Part shown: positions 1 through 7,530 of the stretch, one piece after another
How positions within the stretch are numbered: the first letter of the stretch is position 1
How the letters are laid out: every line of letters starts with the position of its first letter
Assembly: GCA_900546115.1 (NCBI GenBank)
Contig: URBQ01000002.1
Span: forward strand, 1 to 64,000
Reading direction: 5' to 3'
Origin: an uncultured Collinsella sp.
Lineage (GTDB): Bacteria > Actinomycetota > Coriobacteriia > Coriobacteriales > Coriobacteriaceae
DNA length: 64,000 nt
The notes under the pieces: model-generated
What the model was told of the DNA's origin: nothing
Seen by the model: only the letters and a program-made list of their open reading frames with translations
Databases searched by the model: none
Translations under genes and position numbers: made by a program

Positions 1-102
1 CCCCGGACCTTTACTCGCTATTTCGGACAGTCCTGGCTCACGACGGAGGCGCCACTGGCGCCTCCTGTTCGTGTGGAACTCATATCGAGCAAAGGTCCGG
101 GG
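1..102. repeat. Large nested inverted repeat
   Basis: Bases 1-21 are the reverse complement of 82-102 with two mismatches (arm begins CCCCGGACCTTT). The centre holds a perfect 9-bp stem, GGAGGCGCC at 46-54 paired with GGCGCCTCC at 58-66, flanked by CACGA/TCGTG. The whole unit can fold into one long hairpin. There is no T-run after it, so it looks like a repeat or structured RNA rather than a terminator. The element may continue left of the window. Confidence 0.65.
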
Positions 103-303
103 CCTCGCTACGGGGCAGCCAAGTTGACGTAGCTGAGATGCAGTACGCGGTCTGCTCACTCCTCGAAGTTCTTAGCGGAAATAATTCGGGCTGCAGCTGC
201 GATTTACTTGCGATGGCGGTTGAGCCGCAACTCAGTTTTTATTAGACCACGAACCCTATACTCGATGTTCGCTTCGTTCATTGAGTTACCCTTTGCATGA
301 GGT

Positions 304-377
304 CGGGACATATCGTCCCGCCCGCAGTTTCGCAGGCCGCAGGCCGAGAATGTTTGAGGACGGGATGATATGTCCCG
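304..377. repeat. Paired palindromes upstream of nrdG
   Basis: CGGGACATATCGTCCCG at 304-320 is itself a palindrome and is the near reverse complement of CGGGATGATATGTCCCG at 361-377. The two can pair with each other or fold singly. The second ends 20 bases before the nrdG ATG, so it could act as a 5' UTR hairpin or twin operator. It does not match the NrdR box consensus. Confidence 0.55.
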
Positions 378-397
378 GCCTCCCGGGAGAGTTACCT

Positions 398-979
398 ATG
401 AACTACGCGAACATTAAGTATTTCGACATTGCTGATGGAGAAGGCGTCCGCACTTCTCTGTTTGTGAGCGGGTGCCGTCGTGGCTGCAAGAATTGCTTTA
501 ACTCCGTCGCGTGGGACTTTGCCGCGGGCGAGCCGTTTGATCGTGCCGTCGAGGACAAGATTATCGAGAGCCTCGATCATCCCTTTATTGACGGCCTGAC
601 GATTCTGGGCGGCGAGCCTATGGAGCCCGAGAATCAGGCGGGACTCGTTGATTTTGTCGAGCGTGTTCGCGCGGCCTATCCAGCGGGGTCGGGGAAGACT
701 ATTTGGTGCTTCACCGGCGATGTGCTCGAGGAGCTTATGCCGGGAGGCCGCCACCATACCGAGGTCACGGACCGTATCCTTGCCTGTCTCGACATGTTGG
801 TGGATGGCCCGTTTGTTCAGGATCTGTATGATATCTCATTGCGTTTTAGGGGCTCGAGTAACCAGCGCGTGATCGATATGAACGCTACGCGCGCCCGTGC
901 TGAGCGTGAGGGCGTTGCGCTTTGTGATGCGGTTGAACTTTGGCGTGATGATCCGGTCTATTCGACCCATACTATGTAG
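398..979 (+). CDS. nrdG: Anaerobic ribonucleotide reductase activating protein
   Basis: Radical SAM activase that installs the glycyl radical on anaerobic ribonucleotide reductase NrdD. The protein has 193 residues, normal for NrdG. The cluster motif CRRGCKNC (CX3CX2C) is at residues 26-33, followed by the GGEP motif of the radical SAM core near residue 71. The ATG at 398 follows GGGAGAG; an upstream in-frame TTG at 281 would add 39 residues of unrelated low-quality sequence and is rejected. The nrdD partner is not in the window and probably lies upstream. It indicates an anaerobic lifestyle. Confidence 0.93.
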   Translation: MNYANIKYFDIADGEGVRTSLFVSGCRRGCKNCFNSVAWDFAAGEPFDRAVEDKIIESLDHPFIDGLTILGGEPMEPENQAGLVDFVERVRAAYPAGSGKTIWCFTGDVLEELMPGGRHHTEVTDRILACLDMLVDGPFVQDLYDISLRFRGSSNQRVIDMNATRARAEREGVALCDAVELWRDDPVYSTHTM

Positions 980-1045
980 CTTGTGGTCGATGCCGAAGGG
1001 CGTGGTACCATAGCGCGAACGTGAAATCGGAAAAGTGAGGCCCAG

Positions 1046-1603
1046 ATGGTCGATCAGGAAAAAGTCGAGGCCGCCATTGAGCTGTTGCTTGAGGGCATAG
1101 GCGAGGATCCAGCTCGTGAGGGCCTGCTGGAGACCCCGGCGCGCGTTGCCCGTATGTATGGTGAGATTGCCGGCGGTATGGACCAGAGTGCCGAGGAACA
1201 CCTGTCCAAAACCTTTGCCGTCGCTTCGAACGATTTGGTTATCGAGCGCGACATCACGTTCTACTCGCTGTGCGAACATCATCTGCTGCCGTTTTATGGC
1301 AAGGCCGCCATTGGTTATATCCCTAACGGTCGGGTGGCTGGGCTTTCCAAGCTCGCCCGCACGGTTGAGGTTTATGCCCGCCGTCTTCAGCTGCAGGAGC
1401 AACTGTGCGCACAGGTTGCCGATGCCCTCATGGATTATCTCGCTCCCCAGGGAGCGATTGTGTTGATGGAGGCCGAGCATATGTGCATGACGATGCGTGG
1501 CGTGCAAAAGCCCGGCACCAAGACCGTGACGCTTGCTCGCCGCGGCGTCTTTGAGACCGATCCCGCGCTCGAGGAGCGTTTCTTTAGGATGCTGGGCCGC
1601 TAA
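1046..1603 (+). CDS. folE: GTP cyclohydrolase I
   Basis: Converts GTP to 7,8-dihydroneopterin triphosphate, the first step of tetrahydrofolate synthesis. The 185 residues match the usual bacterial length. Zinc ligands are visible as CEHH (Cys76, His79) and Cys147 in HMCMTMRG; the SKLAR and RLQLQE motifs are intact. The ATG is preceded by GTGAGG. It is the first gene of a tight group with the HD-domain gene 2 bases downstream and folB after that. Confidence 0.96.
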   Translation: MVDQEKVEAAIELLLEGIGEDPAREGLLETPARVARMYGEIAGGMDQSAEEHLSKTFAVASNDLVIERDITFYSLCEHHLLPFYGKAAIGYIPNGRVAGLSKLARTVEVYARRLQLQEQLCAQVADALMDYLAPQGAIVLMEAEHMCMTMRGVQKPGTKTVTLARRGVFETDPALEERFFRMLGR

Positions 1604-1605
1604 CC

Positions 1606-2187
1606 ATGAGAGTCGTCAACGACTTTACATCGAAGACCGATGAGGGGACGTCGCGTCGCGGCTTTATGGCTTCGGGCCTGGCCCCCTTTGGTGCCATGCC
1701 TCGCATTGATTACATTTGTGCCAACGGGCTGTTCCGGCGGCACCTGGGCAACATTGCACGGTTGGAATCGGGGCGCATCTTCTGCCGCCACGGTATTGAC
1801 CATCTTCTCGATGTCGCTCGCATTATGTGGATCAAGAATCTCGAGGAACAGCTCGAATTTGACCGCGAGGTCATCTACGCCACGGCACTTCTTCACGATA
1901 TCGGCAAAGATGAACAGTATGAATCGGGTATATCCCATGATGTTGCAAGCGAACGCGTCGCTGATGCAATTCTCGGCGGCATGCCCGATGACGTGGCGTT
2001 TGAGCCGGCCGATGCCGCAGCCATTAAGACGGCCATTCTGGGCCATCGAAAGCTGCGCGTGAACAGCCAACCGCTTGAGCGTCTGCTCTATGCGGCCGAC
2101 AAAGCGTCGCGCGCTTGCTTTGCATGCCCCGCGCGCAATGCTTGCAACTGGAGCGATGATAAAAAGAACCTGTCGATTCGCGTGTAG
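1606..2187 (+). CDS. HD-domain phosphohydrolase of the folate cluster
   Basis: A 193-residue HD-superfamily hydrolase. Metal ligands are visible as RHGIDH (residues 61-66), HDIGKD (97-102) and His111. The C-terminus has cysteines at 171, 174 and 180, an unusual cluster that may bind metal. The start lies 2 bases after the folE stop and the gene is followed by folB. An internal ATG at 1696 is an alternative start. Substrate is unknown; position between folE and folB suggests a role in dephosphorylating dihydroneopterin phosphates, a step with no dedicated gene seen here. This is inference. Confidence 0.75.
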   Translation: MRVVNDFTSKTDEGTSRRGFMASGLAPFGAMPRIDYICANGLFRRHLGNIARLESGRIFCRHGIDHLLDVARIMWIKNLEEQLEFDREVIYATALLHDIGKDEQYESGISHDVASERVADAILGGMPDDVAFEPADAAAIKTAILGHRKLRVNSQPLERLLYAADKASRACFACPARNACNWSDDKKNLSIRV

Positions 2188-2230
2188 TTAGTTTGCGCGG
2201 TCGGGGTTCTAAACGAAGGAGACGATCGCG

Positions 2231-2716
2231 ATGAGCAACAAGAAGCTGCCCGAGAATGCAACCAAGACTGAAGGTGCTGAGCTCGCCCGCCGTGGAAGGG
2301 GCGAATTATCCACCGCAACGGCGGTGCCTCACGTGAGCTATGACGATCTGCGCCATGCCGATCGTATTGTCATTGACGGCCTTGAGGTTTTTGCCAACCA
2401 TGGCGTGTATCCCGAGGAGAACGCGCTGGGTCAGAAGTTCATCGTTTCTCTGGTGCTCTATGCCGACCTGCGCACGGCGGGGGAGCACGATAACCTGGAC
2501 GCTTCGATTGACTACGGCTCGGTGTGCCACGATGTCGATGGCTATCTGCGCGAGCATACGTTTAAGCTCATCGAGGCGGCAGCCGAGGGGACAGCCCAGA
2601 TGCTGCTGCGCCGTTATCCCTCGCTGCTTGGTGTGCGCATAAAGCTCGATAAGCCGTGGGCTCCTGTTGGCCTGCCCCTGGCAAGCTGCGGCGTCGAGAT
2701 CGAGCGCGTGCGCTAG
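2231..2716 (+). CDS. folB: Dihydroneopterin aldolase
   Basis: Cleaves 7,8-dihydroneopterin to 6-hydroxymethyl-dihydropterin and glycolaldehyde. Family motifs are intact: IDGLEVFANHGVYPEE at about residues 48-63, the YGSVCHDV segment and the terminal PWAPVG...VEI block. At 161 residues it is about 40 longer than typical FolB; the excess is a charged, probably disordered N-terminal extension. The ATG follows GAAGGAGA. folP and folK are not nearby, so the folate pathway is split in this genome. Confidence 0.93.
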   Translation: MSNKKLPENATKTEGAELARRGRGELSTATAVPHVSYDDLRHADRIVIDGLEVFANHGVYPEENALGQKFIVSLVLYADLRTAGEHDNLDASIDYGSVCHDVDGYLREHTFKLIEAAAEGTAQMLLRRYPSLLGVRIKLDKPWAPVGLPLASCGVEIERVR

Positions 2717-2722
2717 TCGACG

Positions 2723-3499
2723 CTAGAGCTTGTTGAGGGGTGGCTGCTTGAGCCGCTGAGACAGTGCTCTATTGTTGGGACAGTACGTGTCGAGCAGGGC
2801 GTGAAAGCGCTGATTGTGGCTCGGCTCGAGCAGATGGACGAGCTCGTGGGCGACAACCATGTCGAGGCATTCGACAGGGTAGGCGGCGAGCTCGCGCGCG
2901 ATGCGAATGGCGCCGGTTTTGGGTGTGCAGGAGCCCCAACGCGTTTTCATGCTGCGCACGGAGACGCGGGCCACGGTGACGCTCATTGCGATTTCGTACG
3001 CGTGCACGATGTCGCGTAGCGCTGCGGTGACCTCGGACGCGTAGAGCTGGTCGATGTGGGCTTGGAGCTCGTCGGACGTTAGGCCGTCGAGGATTGCGTG
3101 CCGCTTGGCCTGCGGGCCTTCGTCCGATTCATCGGTACCCATAAAACTTGCGAAGGTGGCCTGTTTGGGTCGCGGTGCGGGTGATGCAAAGTTGTGATCG
3201 AGTGCATCCTGTACCGTGATGGGCTTGCCCCAAAGTGCAATGATGGACGAGGGGCTGAGCGGCTCTCGTGCCGTCGCCTGACGTTGCTCGCGCTGGGCAA
3301 GTCGGCTGATAATCCAGGCGCTGTTGCGCTTCACAAACGCTTCGATACGCTCGCGGCTGGCGCCGATCGGTGCGCTGGCGTGGACCTCGCCGCTCGATGT
3401 GACGCGTAGGTTGAAGTTTTTGACGCGCTTTTTGGTAACGACGACGGGGATGGTCGTCCCATCCGGTCGGGATGCGGAAATCGTAAACTGCTGCGTCAA
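2723..3499 (-). CDS. YgjP/DUF45-family metal-dependent hydrolase
   Basis: A 258-residue protein of the M48-like DUF45 (YgjP) family. The zinc motif HELVHLLEPSHNQRFH is near the C-terminus, preceded by RWGSCTPKTGAIRIA, the other family signature. I chose the TTG at 3499, which follows AAGGACC at good spacing; the ATG at 3532 has no ribosome binding site and lies inside an inverted repeat. The stop is only 6 bases from the folB stop, so the two genes converge. Predicted cytoplasmic metallopeptidase of unknown substrate. Confidence 0.8.
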   Translation of the reverse strand: MTQQFTISASRPDGTTIPVVVTKKRVKNFNLRVTSSGEVHASAPIGASRERIEAFVKRNSAWIISRLAQREQRQATAREPLSPSSIIALWGKPITVQDALDHNFASPAPRPKQATFASFMGTDESDEGPQAKRHAILDGLTSDELQAHIDQLYASEVTAALRDIVHAYEIAMSVTVARVSVRSMKTRWGSCTPKTGAIRIARELAAYPVECLDMVVAHELVHLLEPSHNQRFHALLDTYCPNNRALSQRLKQPPLNKL

Positions 3500-3522
3500 A
3501 AGCGGTCCTTCAGATCGGGGAC

Positions 3523-3556
3523 GGGCCGGCATGTCGACCGTTCGGCATGCCGGCCC
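3523..3556. terminator. Intergenic hairpin after the M19 dipeptidase
   Basis: A perfect 11-bp inverted repeat (GGGCCGGCATG / CATGCCGGCCC) with a 12-base loop lies just past the stop of the minus-strand dipeptidase gene. There is no strong T-run, so terminator function is tentative. Confidence 0.45.
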
Positions 3557-3573
3557 GCTCAAGGGATGTGAAA

Positions 3574-4587
3574 TTAATAACGCTCGAAGAAGGCAAGCGC
3601 GTTGTCGCTGCAGAGCTTTTGCATCACGGTCTTGCCAAAATGCTTGGAAAGCATGTTCTGGAATTCGGGCATCTTGCTGGCATCGGAGAGGAAAGCGGGC
3701 ACCGTGGCGCCGTCCCAGTCGCCGCCGAGCGCGATGACGTCCTCGCCGCCCAGGTCGAGCCAGTGCTCGATATGCGCCGCCAGCTGGTCGAAGGTGACGT
3801 CTGCGGCGGTCTTGTCGGTTGCGTCGTTGGAAAGGAACTCGCTGCAGTAGTTGAGGCCGACGATGCCACCCATGTCGCGAATGGTGCGGAACTGGTCGTC
3901 GGTAAGGTTGCGTTTGGCGCCGCAAACCGCACGGGAGTTGGAGTGGCTGGCGACGAAGGGGCGCGTGGCGCGGGCGGCGACCTCGTCAAAGCACTCATCG
4001 TTGAGGTGGGAGACGTCGAGCACCATGCCGGCGTGCTCCATCTGCGTAAGCGCCTCGATGCCGGCGGCGGTGAGGCCGGCGTGGGTGTCGTGGCCGCTCG
4101 CGAGCGGTCCCTGCGCGTTCCAGCTGAGTGACGACATAAGCACGCCCAGGCTCTTGAGCACCTCGATCAGCGCGGGGTCCTCGGCAAAGAACGTGGCGTT
4201 TTCGATGGTGTGGATGCAAGCGACCTTGCCGTCCTTGAGCGCGGAGCGAATGTCTGCGGCGCTGCGCACGTTGACCATACGGTCGTGGTTGAGCATTGCC
4301 TGGCCGCTCATATGCGCCATGATCTGCGCCTGGAAGCGCGCGGCGTGGGCGGTGGGAATCTCGTCGGGGACAAACGTGGCGAAGCACTGTGCCCACGGCG
4401 TGTTGCCGATCTTTGCGAGCGAGATGGCACAGGCGTTACCCTCGATGAGGTCGAAATCTTGCGGATGCGTTTCGTCGCCGGGGAAATAACCGTCGGTGCC
4501 GGCGGTAAAGCGCAGGTCGAGATCGAGCGTGGCCCAGCCGATTCGGTCGGCAGTGTCGCAGTGTAGGTCAAATACGGGATATGCCAT
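3574..4587 (-). CDS. Membrane-dipeptidase-type peptidase (M19)
   Basis: Renal dipeptidase (amidohydrolase fold, MEROPS M19) that hydrolyses dipeptides. The 337-residue protein begins AYPVFDLHCDTADR, holding the HCD metal motif; ASHSNSRAVCGAKRNLTDDQ and LGGDWDG are further family signatures. No signal peptide is seen, so it is probably cytoplasmic. The ATG follows a strong GGAGGAACC, and ten extra upstream in-frame codons are ignored. Probable role: peptide or D-amino acid dipeptide catabolism. Confidence 0.9.
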   Translation of the reverse strand: MAYPVFDLHCDTADRIGWATLDLDLRFTAGTDGYFPGDETHPQDFDLIEGNACAISLAKIGNTPWAQCFATFVPDEIPTAHAARFQAQIMAHMSGQAMLNHDRMVNVRSAADIRSALKDGKVACIHTIENATFFAEDPALIEVLKSLGVLMSSLSWNAQGPLASGHDTHAGLTAAGIEALTQMEHAGMVLDVSHLNDECFDEVAARATRPFVASHSNSRAVCGAKRNLTDDQFRTIRDMGGIVGLNYCSEFLSNDATDKTAADVTFDQLAAHIEHWLDLGGEDVIALGGDWDGATVPAFLSDASKMPEFQNMLSKHFGKTVMQKLCSDNALAFFERY

Positions 4588-4707
4588 GGTTCCTCCGGTT
4601 GCAGCGTTTCTTTGCAAACTGTCATTGAATTGTATGACTAGGGTATAGTTAGCGCCATATGTTCACGGCGGCCCGCGTTGTGCGCCGCCCTTATCACGGA
4701 GGTTACC

Positions 4708-5136
4708 ATGTCCAACCAGGGCAAGAAGGTCAAGACCCATTATCGCGGCACGCTCGATGACGGCACGCAGTTCGATAGCTCCTACGATCGCGGCGAGCCG
4801 CTGGAGTTCACCTGCGGCGCCGGTCAGATGATCAAGGGCTTCGACGCCGCTGTTGTCGACATGCAGGTGGGCGAGAAGAAGTCCGTGCACATTCCTGCTG
4901 CCGATGCCTACGGCGAGCACAATCCCGAGATGGTTCTGACCTTCCCGGCCGAACAGGTTCCCAACATCGAGCAGATCGAGAAGGGCATGAAGCTTTTCCT
5001 GTCCACGCCGAGCGGTATGCCCGTTCCCGCCGTGGTCATCGACGTAACGCCCGAGGCTGTGACGCTCGACGCCAACCACGAGCTGGCCGGCAAGGACCTC
5101 AACTTTGATATCGAGCTCGTTGAGGTCGAGGGTTAG
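4708..5136 (+). CDS. FKBP-type peptidyl-prolyl isomerase, SlyD-like
   Basis: A 142-residue prolyl cis-trans isomerase with chaperone insert. The N-terminal FKBP segment THYRGTLDDGTQFDSS and the GEKKSVHIPAADAYGEHNPEMV block are typical of SlyD. The His/Cys-rich metal tail of E. coli SlyD is absent. The ATG follows CGGAGGTTACC. The next gene, a UreE-like protein, starts 3 bases after the stop, which suggests a joint role in nickel handling or folding of a metal enzyme (inference). Confidence 0.9.
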   Translation: MSNQGKKVKTHYRGTLDDGTQFDSSYDRGEPLEFTCGAGQMIKGFDAAVVDMQVGEKKSVHIPAADAYGEHNPEMVLTFPAEQVPNIEQIEKGMKLFLSTPSGMPVPAVVIDVTPEAVTLDANHELAGKDLNFDIELVEVEG

Positions 5137-5139
5137 AGT

Positions 5140-5718
5140 ATGCCTGAACGCTTGGTTTCGACGACATGCTTGGGAAATCTCAACGATCCGTCCTATGAAC
5201 TCCTGCTTCGCCGGAAGTTGGGCGGCGTCTTTGAAGTTGACGAGCTACTGTTCGATTGGGACCGGGCTGATGTATGCGCGTTTGCGGGCGTGACGGAGCT
5301 GGGGCGCACGGTCGATGTTCGGCTGGATGCTGCCGACGGCGGTCGTCTTGCCGATGGCGACGTGCTCGCCATCGACCGTTCGGGCATGGTGCCCGTGGCG
5401 GTTGTCGTGCGCCTGCGCAGCGCCGAGGTTTATTTGGTCGAAGTCGACCGCATGGATCCGATCGCGCTCGCGCATGCGTGCTGGGAGATCGGCAATATGC
5501 ACGCGCCGCTTTTCCGAGGCGATTCGGACGAGCATACCGTGCGCATGTATACGCCGGTGCAGCCTGTTTTGGGCCGCATGCTCCGGGGCGTCGAGGGTGT
5601 TCGGCTCTCGGTGGTTACCCGTGAACTCGATGCGGACCGGCGCTTTGCATCGAGTGCGGCGGAGGCCGTCGTGAGCATGGCTCCCGACTTTACCATCGTA
5701 AAAAAGACGCGCGGCTAA
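5140..5718 (+). CDS. UreE-like protein
   Basis: A 192-residue protein whose C-terminal half reads like urease accessory protein UreE: the block IALAHACWEIGNMHAPLF followed by a basic strand and PVLGRMLRGVEGVRLS aligns by eye with the UreE core. The N-terminal part (GRTVDVRLDAADGGRLADGDVLAID) fits the UreE peptide-binding domain. The His-rich tail is missing. No urease genes are in the window. It lies 3 bases after the SlyD-like gene, and SlyD is itself a nickel chaperone. Recognition is from motif memory, so confidence is moderate. Confidence 0.6.
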   Translation: MPERLVSTTCLGNLNDPSYELLLRRKLGGVFEVDELLFDWDRADVCAFAGVTELGRTVDVRLDAADGGRLADGDVLAIDRSGMVPVAVVVRLRSAEVYLVEVDRMDPIALAHACWEIGNMHAPLFRGDSDEHTVRMYTPVQPVLGRMLRGVEGVRLSVVTRELDADRRFASSAAEAVVSMAPDFTIVKKTRG

Positions 5719-5800
5719 GCGCGTATATACGCAAGGCGGGCTTTGAGGGGCGACCAATCAAGGTCCGTCTTGCTGTTGATAGGAGGCTTTGGGGAAGCAT

Positions 5801-6598
5801 ATGGGTCTTGAGGGAATCAAGCTGATTGCATGCGATTTGGACGGCACGTTGCTGCATCCGGGGGAGCGCGAGCCGCGTTCCGAGGCCTTTGAACTCATCG
5901 ATGAACTGCATCGTCGCGGTATCGTGTTTATGCCGGCGAGCGGCCGTCAATATGCGAGCTTGCGCTACCTGTTTGCCCCGGTGGCCGATGAGCTCGCCTA
6001 TGTATGCGAAAACGGAGCCCTGGTGATGAGCGAGGGGCGTGCCGTTGTCAAGCGCTCTATGGAGCGTGACCTGGCGATGGATATCGCGAATGCCGTGGTC
6101 GCCTACCCCCATGCCGACGTTACCCTTTCCTGCGAGGGGCACCTCTACACCATAAGCGGCAACGATGCGTTCGTCGACCATTTGCGCTATGAGGTCCACT
6201 GCGATGTGGCGGTGGTCGGCCGTCCCGAGGACATCGACGAGGATGTCATTAAGATTGCCTTCCAGACGCCCGAGGTGGATCAGCCGGCGGCCCTGGAGTA
6301 TTTCGAGCGCCTCTTTAGCGACCGTGTTGACGTGATGACGTCGGGAACCGAATGGACGGACTTTATCGGTTTCGGTTCGGGCAAGGGCTCCGCGCTTGCC
6401 GATTACGGTCGTGCCCTGGGTATTTCGCCCGATGAGATGATGGCGTTTGGCGATAACGAAAACGACCGCGACATGCTCAACGTAGTGGGCCATCCTTATC
6501 TAATGGAGAGCTGCAATCCCTCTATGCGTGGCATCAACGACCACGTCCGCTACGTGCGCACGGTCGAAGAGGAGCTGCGCCGTCTGCTCGCCGAGTAG
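5801..6598 (+). CDS. Cof-type HAD hydrolase
   Basis: A 265-residue HAD-superfamily phosphatase with a type IIB cap. Motif I is DLDGTLL (Asp catalytic pair), motif II is PASGRQ, the Lys is in GSGKGSAL, and motif IV is FGDNENDRDM. Such enzymes dephosphorylate sugar phosphates or flavin/pyridoxal phosphates; the substrate cannot be told. AGGAGG lies upstream of an in-frame TTG (5789), but spacing favours the ATG at 5801. Confidence 0.9.
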   Translation: MGLEGIKLIACDLDGTLLHPGEREPRSEAFELIDELHRRGIVFMPASGRQYASLRYLFAPVADELAYVCENGALVMSEGRAVVKRSMERDLAMDIANAVVAYPHADVTLSCEGHLYTISGNDAFVDHLRYEVHCDVAVVGRPEDIDEDVIKIAFQTPEVDQPAALEYFERLFSDRVDVMTSGTEWTDFIGFGSGKGSALADYGRALGISPDEMMAFGDNENDRDMLNVVGHPYLMESCNPSMRGINDHVRYVRTVEEELRRLLAE

Positions 6599-6675
6599 GT
6601 TTTCGGGACATACCTAGAAATCTATTTTTTGCTGCAAAGTGCGAAAAGGTGGATTTTAAGGCATGTTCCAAACAT

Positions 6676-7056
6676 TTACCGGCAGTCGGGGCAGAGACCC
6701 TCGAAGATGGTGTAGTGCGACGTGACGTGCCAGTCGATTTGCTCGGACGCCTTGGCGTCGAGCTGGGCATCGAAGGGGAGCGGTACATCGATGACGCGGC
6801 TGCACGAGGTGCAGATGATATGCGCATGCGGCTCGATCGTGCGATCGAAGCGGCTGCCGCCCGGCGTCTTGATGGAGAGGATCTCGCCAGCGTCGGCCAA
6901 GAGATTGAGATTGCGGTAGACCGTACCACGGCTGATTTTGTCATCCTGCGCGCGCACGACGTTGTAGATTTCGTCGGCGGTGGGATGGTTATAGCTTTGG
7001 CGCACGGCGTCGAGAACCAGCTTTCGCTGCCTGGTATTCCTTCTTTGCACCGCCAT
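6676..7056 (-). CDS. Fur/PerR-family metal-responsive repressor
   Basis: A 126-residue Fur-family regulator. The winged-helix part contains PTADEIYNVVRAQDDKISRGTVYRNL; the metal part has HAHIICTSC and the terminal CPDC, giving the structural Cys4 zinc site. The set of ligands cannot separate Fur from PerR or Zur by eye. Its own promoter (7093-7121) contains an inverted repeat, suggesting autoregulation. The gene follows the acylphosphatase gene on the same strand. Confidence 0.9.
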   Translation of the reverse strand: MAVQRRNTRQRKLVLDAVRQSYNHPTADEIYNVVRAQDDKISRGTVYRNLNLLADAGEILSIKTPGGSRFDRTIEPHAHIICTSCSRVIDVPLPFDAQLDAKASEQIDWHVTSHYTIFEGLCPDCR

Positions 7057-7092
7057 GCGCCTCGCCTCTTTTCTATCAACGGTCGTAGGTAA

Positions 7093-7121
7093 ATGATACC
7101 GTATTTAGCACACAATACTAA
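7093..7121 (-). promoter_or_regulatory. Promoter with candidate Fur-family operator
   Basis: On the minus strand, TTAGTA (7116-7121) and TATCAT (7093-7098) are separated by 17 bases. The inverted repeat GTATT-N8-AATAC (7101-7118) sits across the spacer and the -35 box. This geometry fits a repressor site for the downstream Fur-family gene. The site overlaps the end of the acylphosphatase gene. Confidence 0.5.
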
Positions 7122-7528
7122 TAACGAGGAATGAAACCGTCTTCATTGGCAAGTGGGGCTCGGGTCTGGGCGTCTACGAGGCGAAAACGCGTTCCCATGC
7201 GCTCGTAGGAGGCATGAAGCGCCTCGAGATGAGATAGGATGTTTGCCGGAGCCCCCTGTATCTCCATCTCGACTGAGCCGTCTTCCATGTTACGCACCCA
7301 GCCGGTGAGTGCGCGTGCCTGCGCGAGGTTGGTGTTGGTAAAGCGAAAACCGACGCCCTGGACTTGCCCTTCCCAGCGCAGGAAATAGCGCAGGGGAGCG
7401 TCTTGAGTGGCCTCGTCGCTTGCGAGCACAGTAAGCCTGCGGCGCAGCTCGAGCTCGACGTTTGATGGTTTTTGAGGCTCTCGACTGCCGCCGGTGACGC
7501 TGGAGAAGAACGTATCGAAGAGGCCCAT
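7118..7528 (-). CDS. Acylphosphatase-domain protein
   Basis: A 136-residue protein with the acylphosphatase signature WEGQVQGVGFRF and GWVRNMEDGSVEMEIQG, which hydrolyses carboxyl-phosphate bonds. The classic family has about 90 residues; here an N-terminal extension of about 45 residues with no clear motif precedes it. The ATG at 7528 is 2 bases after the stop of the oxidoreductase gene, so the two are co-transcribed. A longer in-frame start (7663) would overlap the upstream gene and is rejected. Confidence 0.85.
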   Translation of the reverse strand: MGLFDTFFSSVTGGSREPQKPSNVELELRRRLTVLASDEATQDAPLRYFLRWEGQVQGVGFRFTNTNLAQARALTGWVRNMEDGSVEMEIQGAPANILSHLEALHASYERMGTRFRLVDAQTRAPLANEDGFIPRY

Positions 7529-7530
7529 CG

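Larger units (their letters stand above)
1..397. other. Gene-free leading stretch
   Basis: No credible coding sequence was found on either strand. The stretch holds two large inverted repeats, listed separately, and a weak stem followed by a T-run near 220-243. It probably separates an upstream gene outside the window (nrdD would be usual) from nrdG. A TTG-started extension of nrdG from 281 is open, but it would run through the second inverted repeat and is not favoured. Confidence 0.6.
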
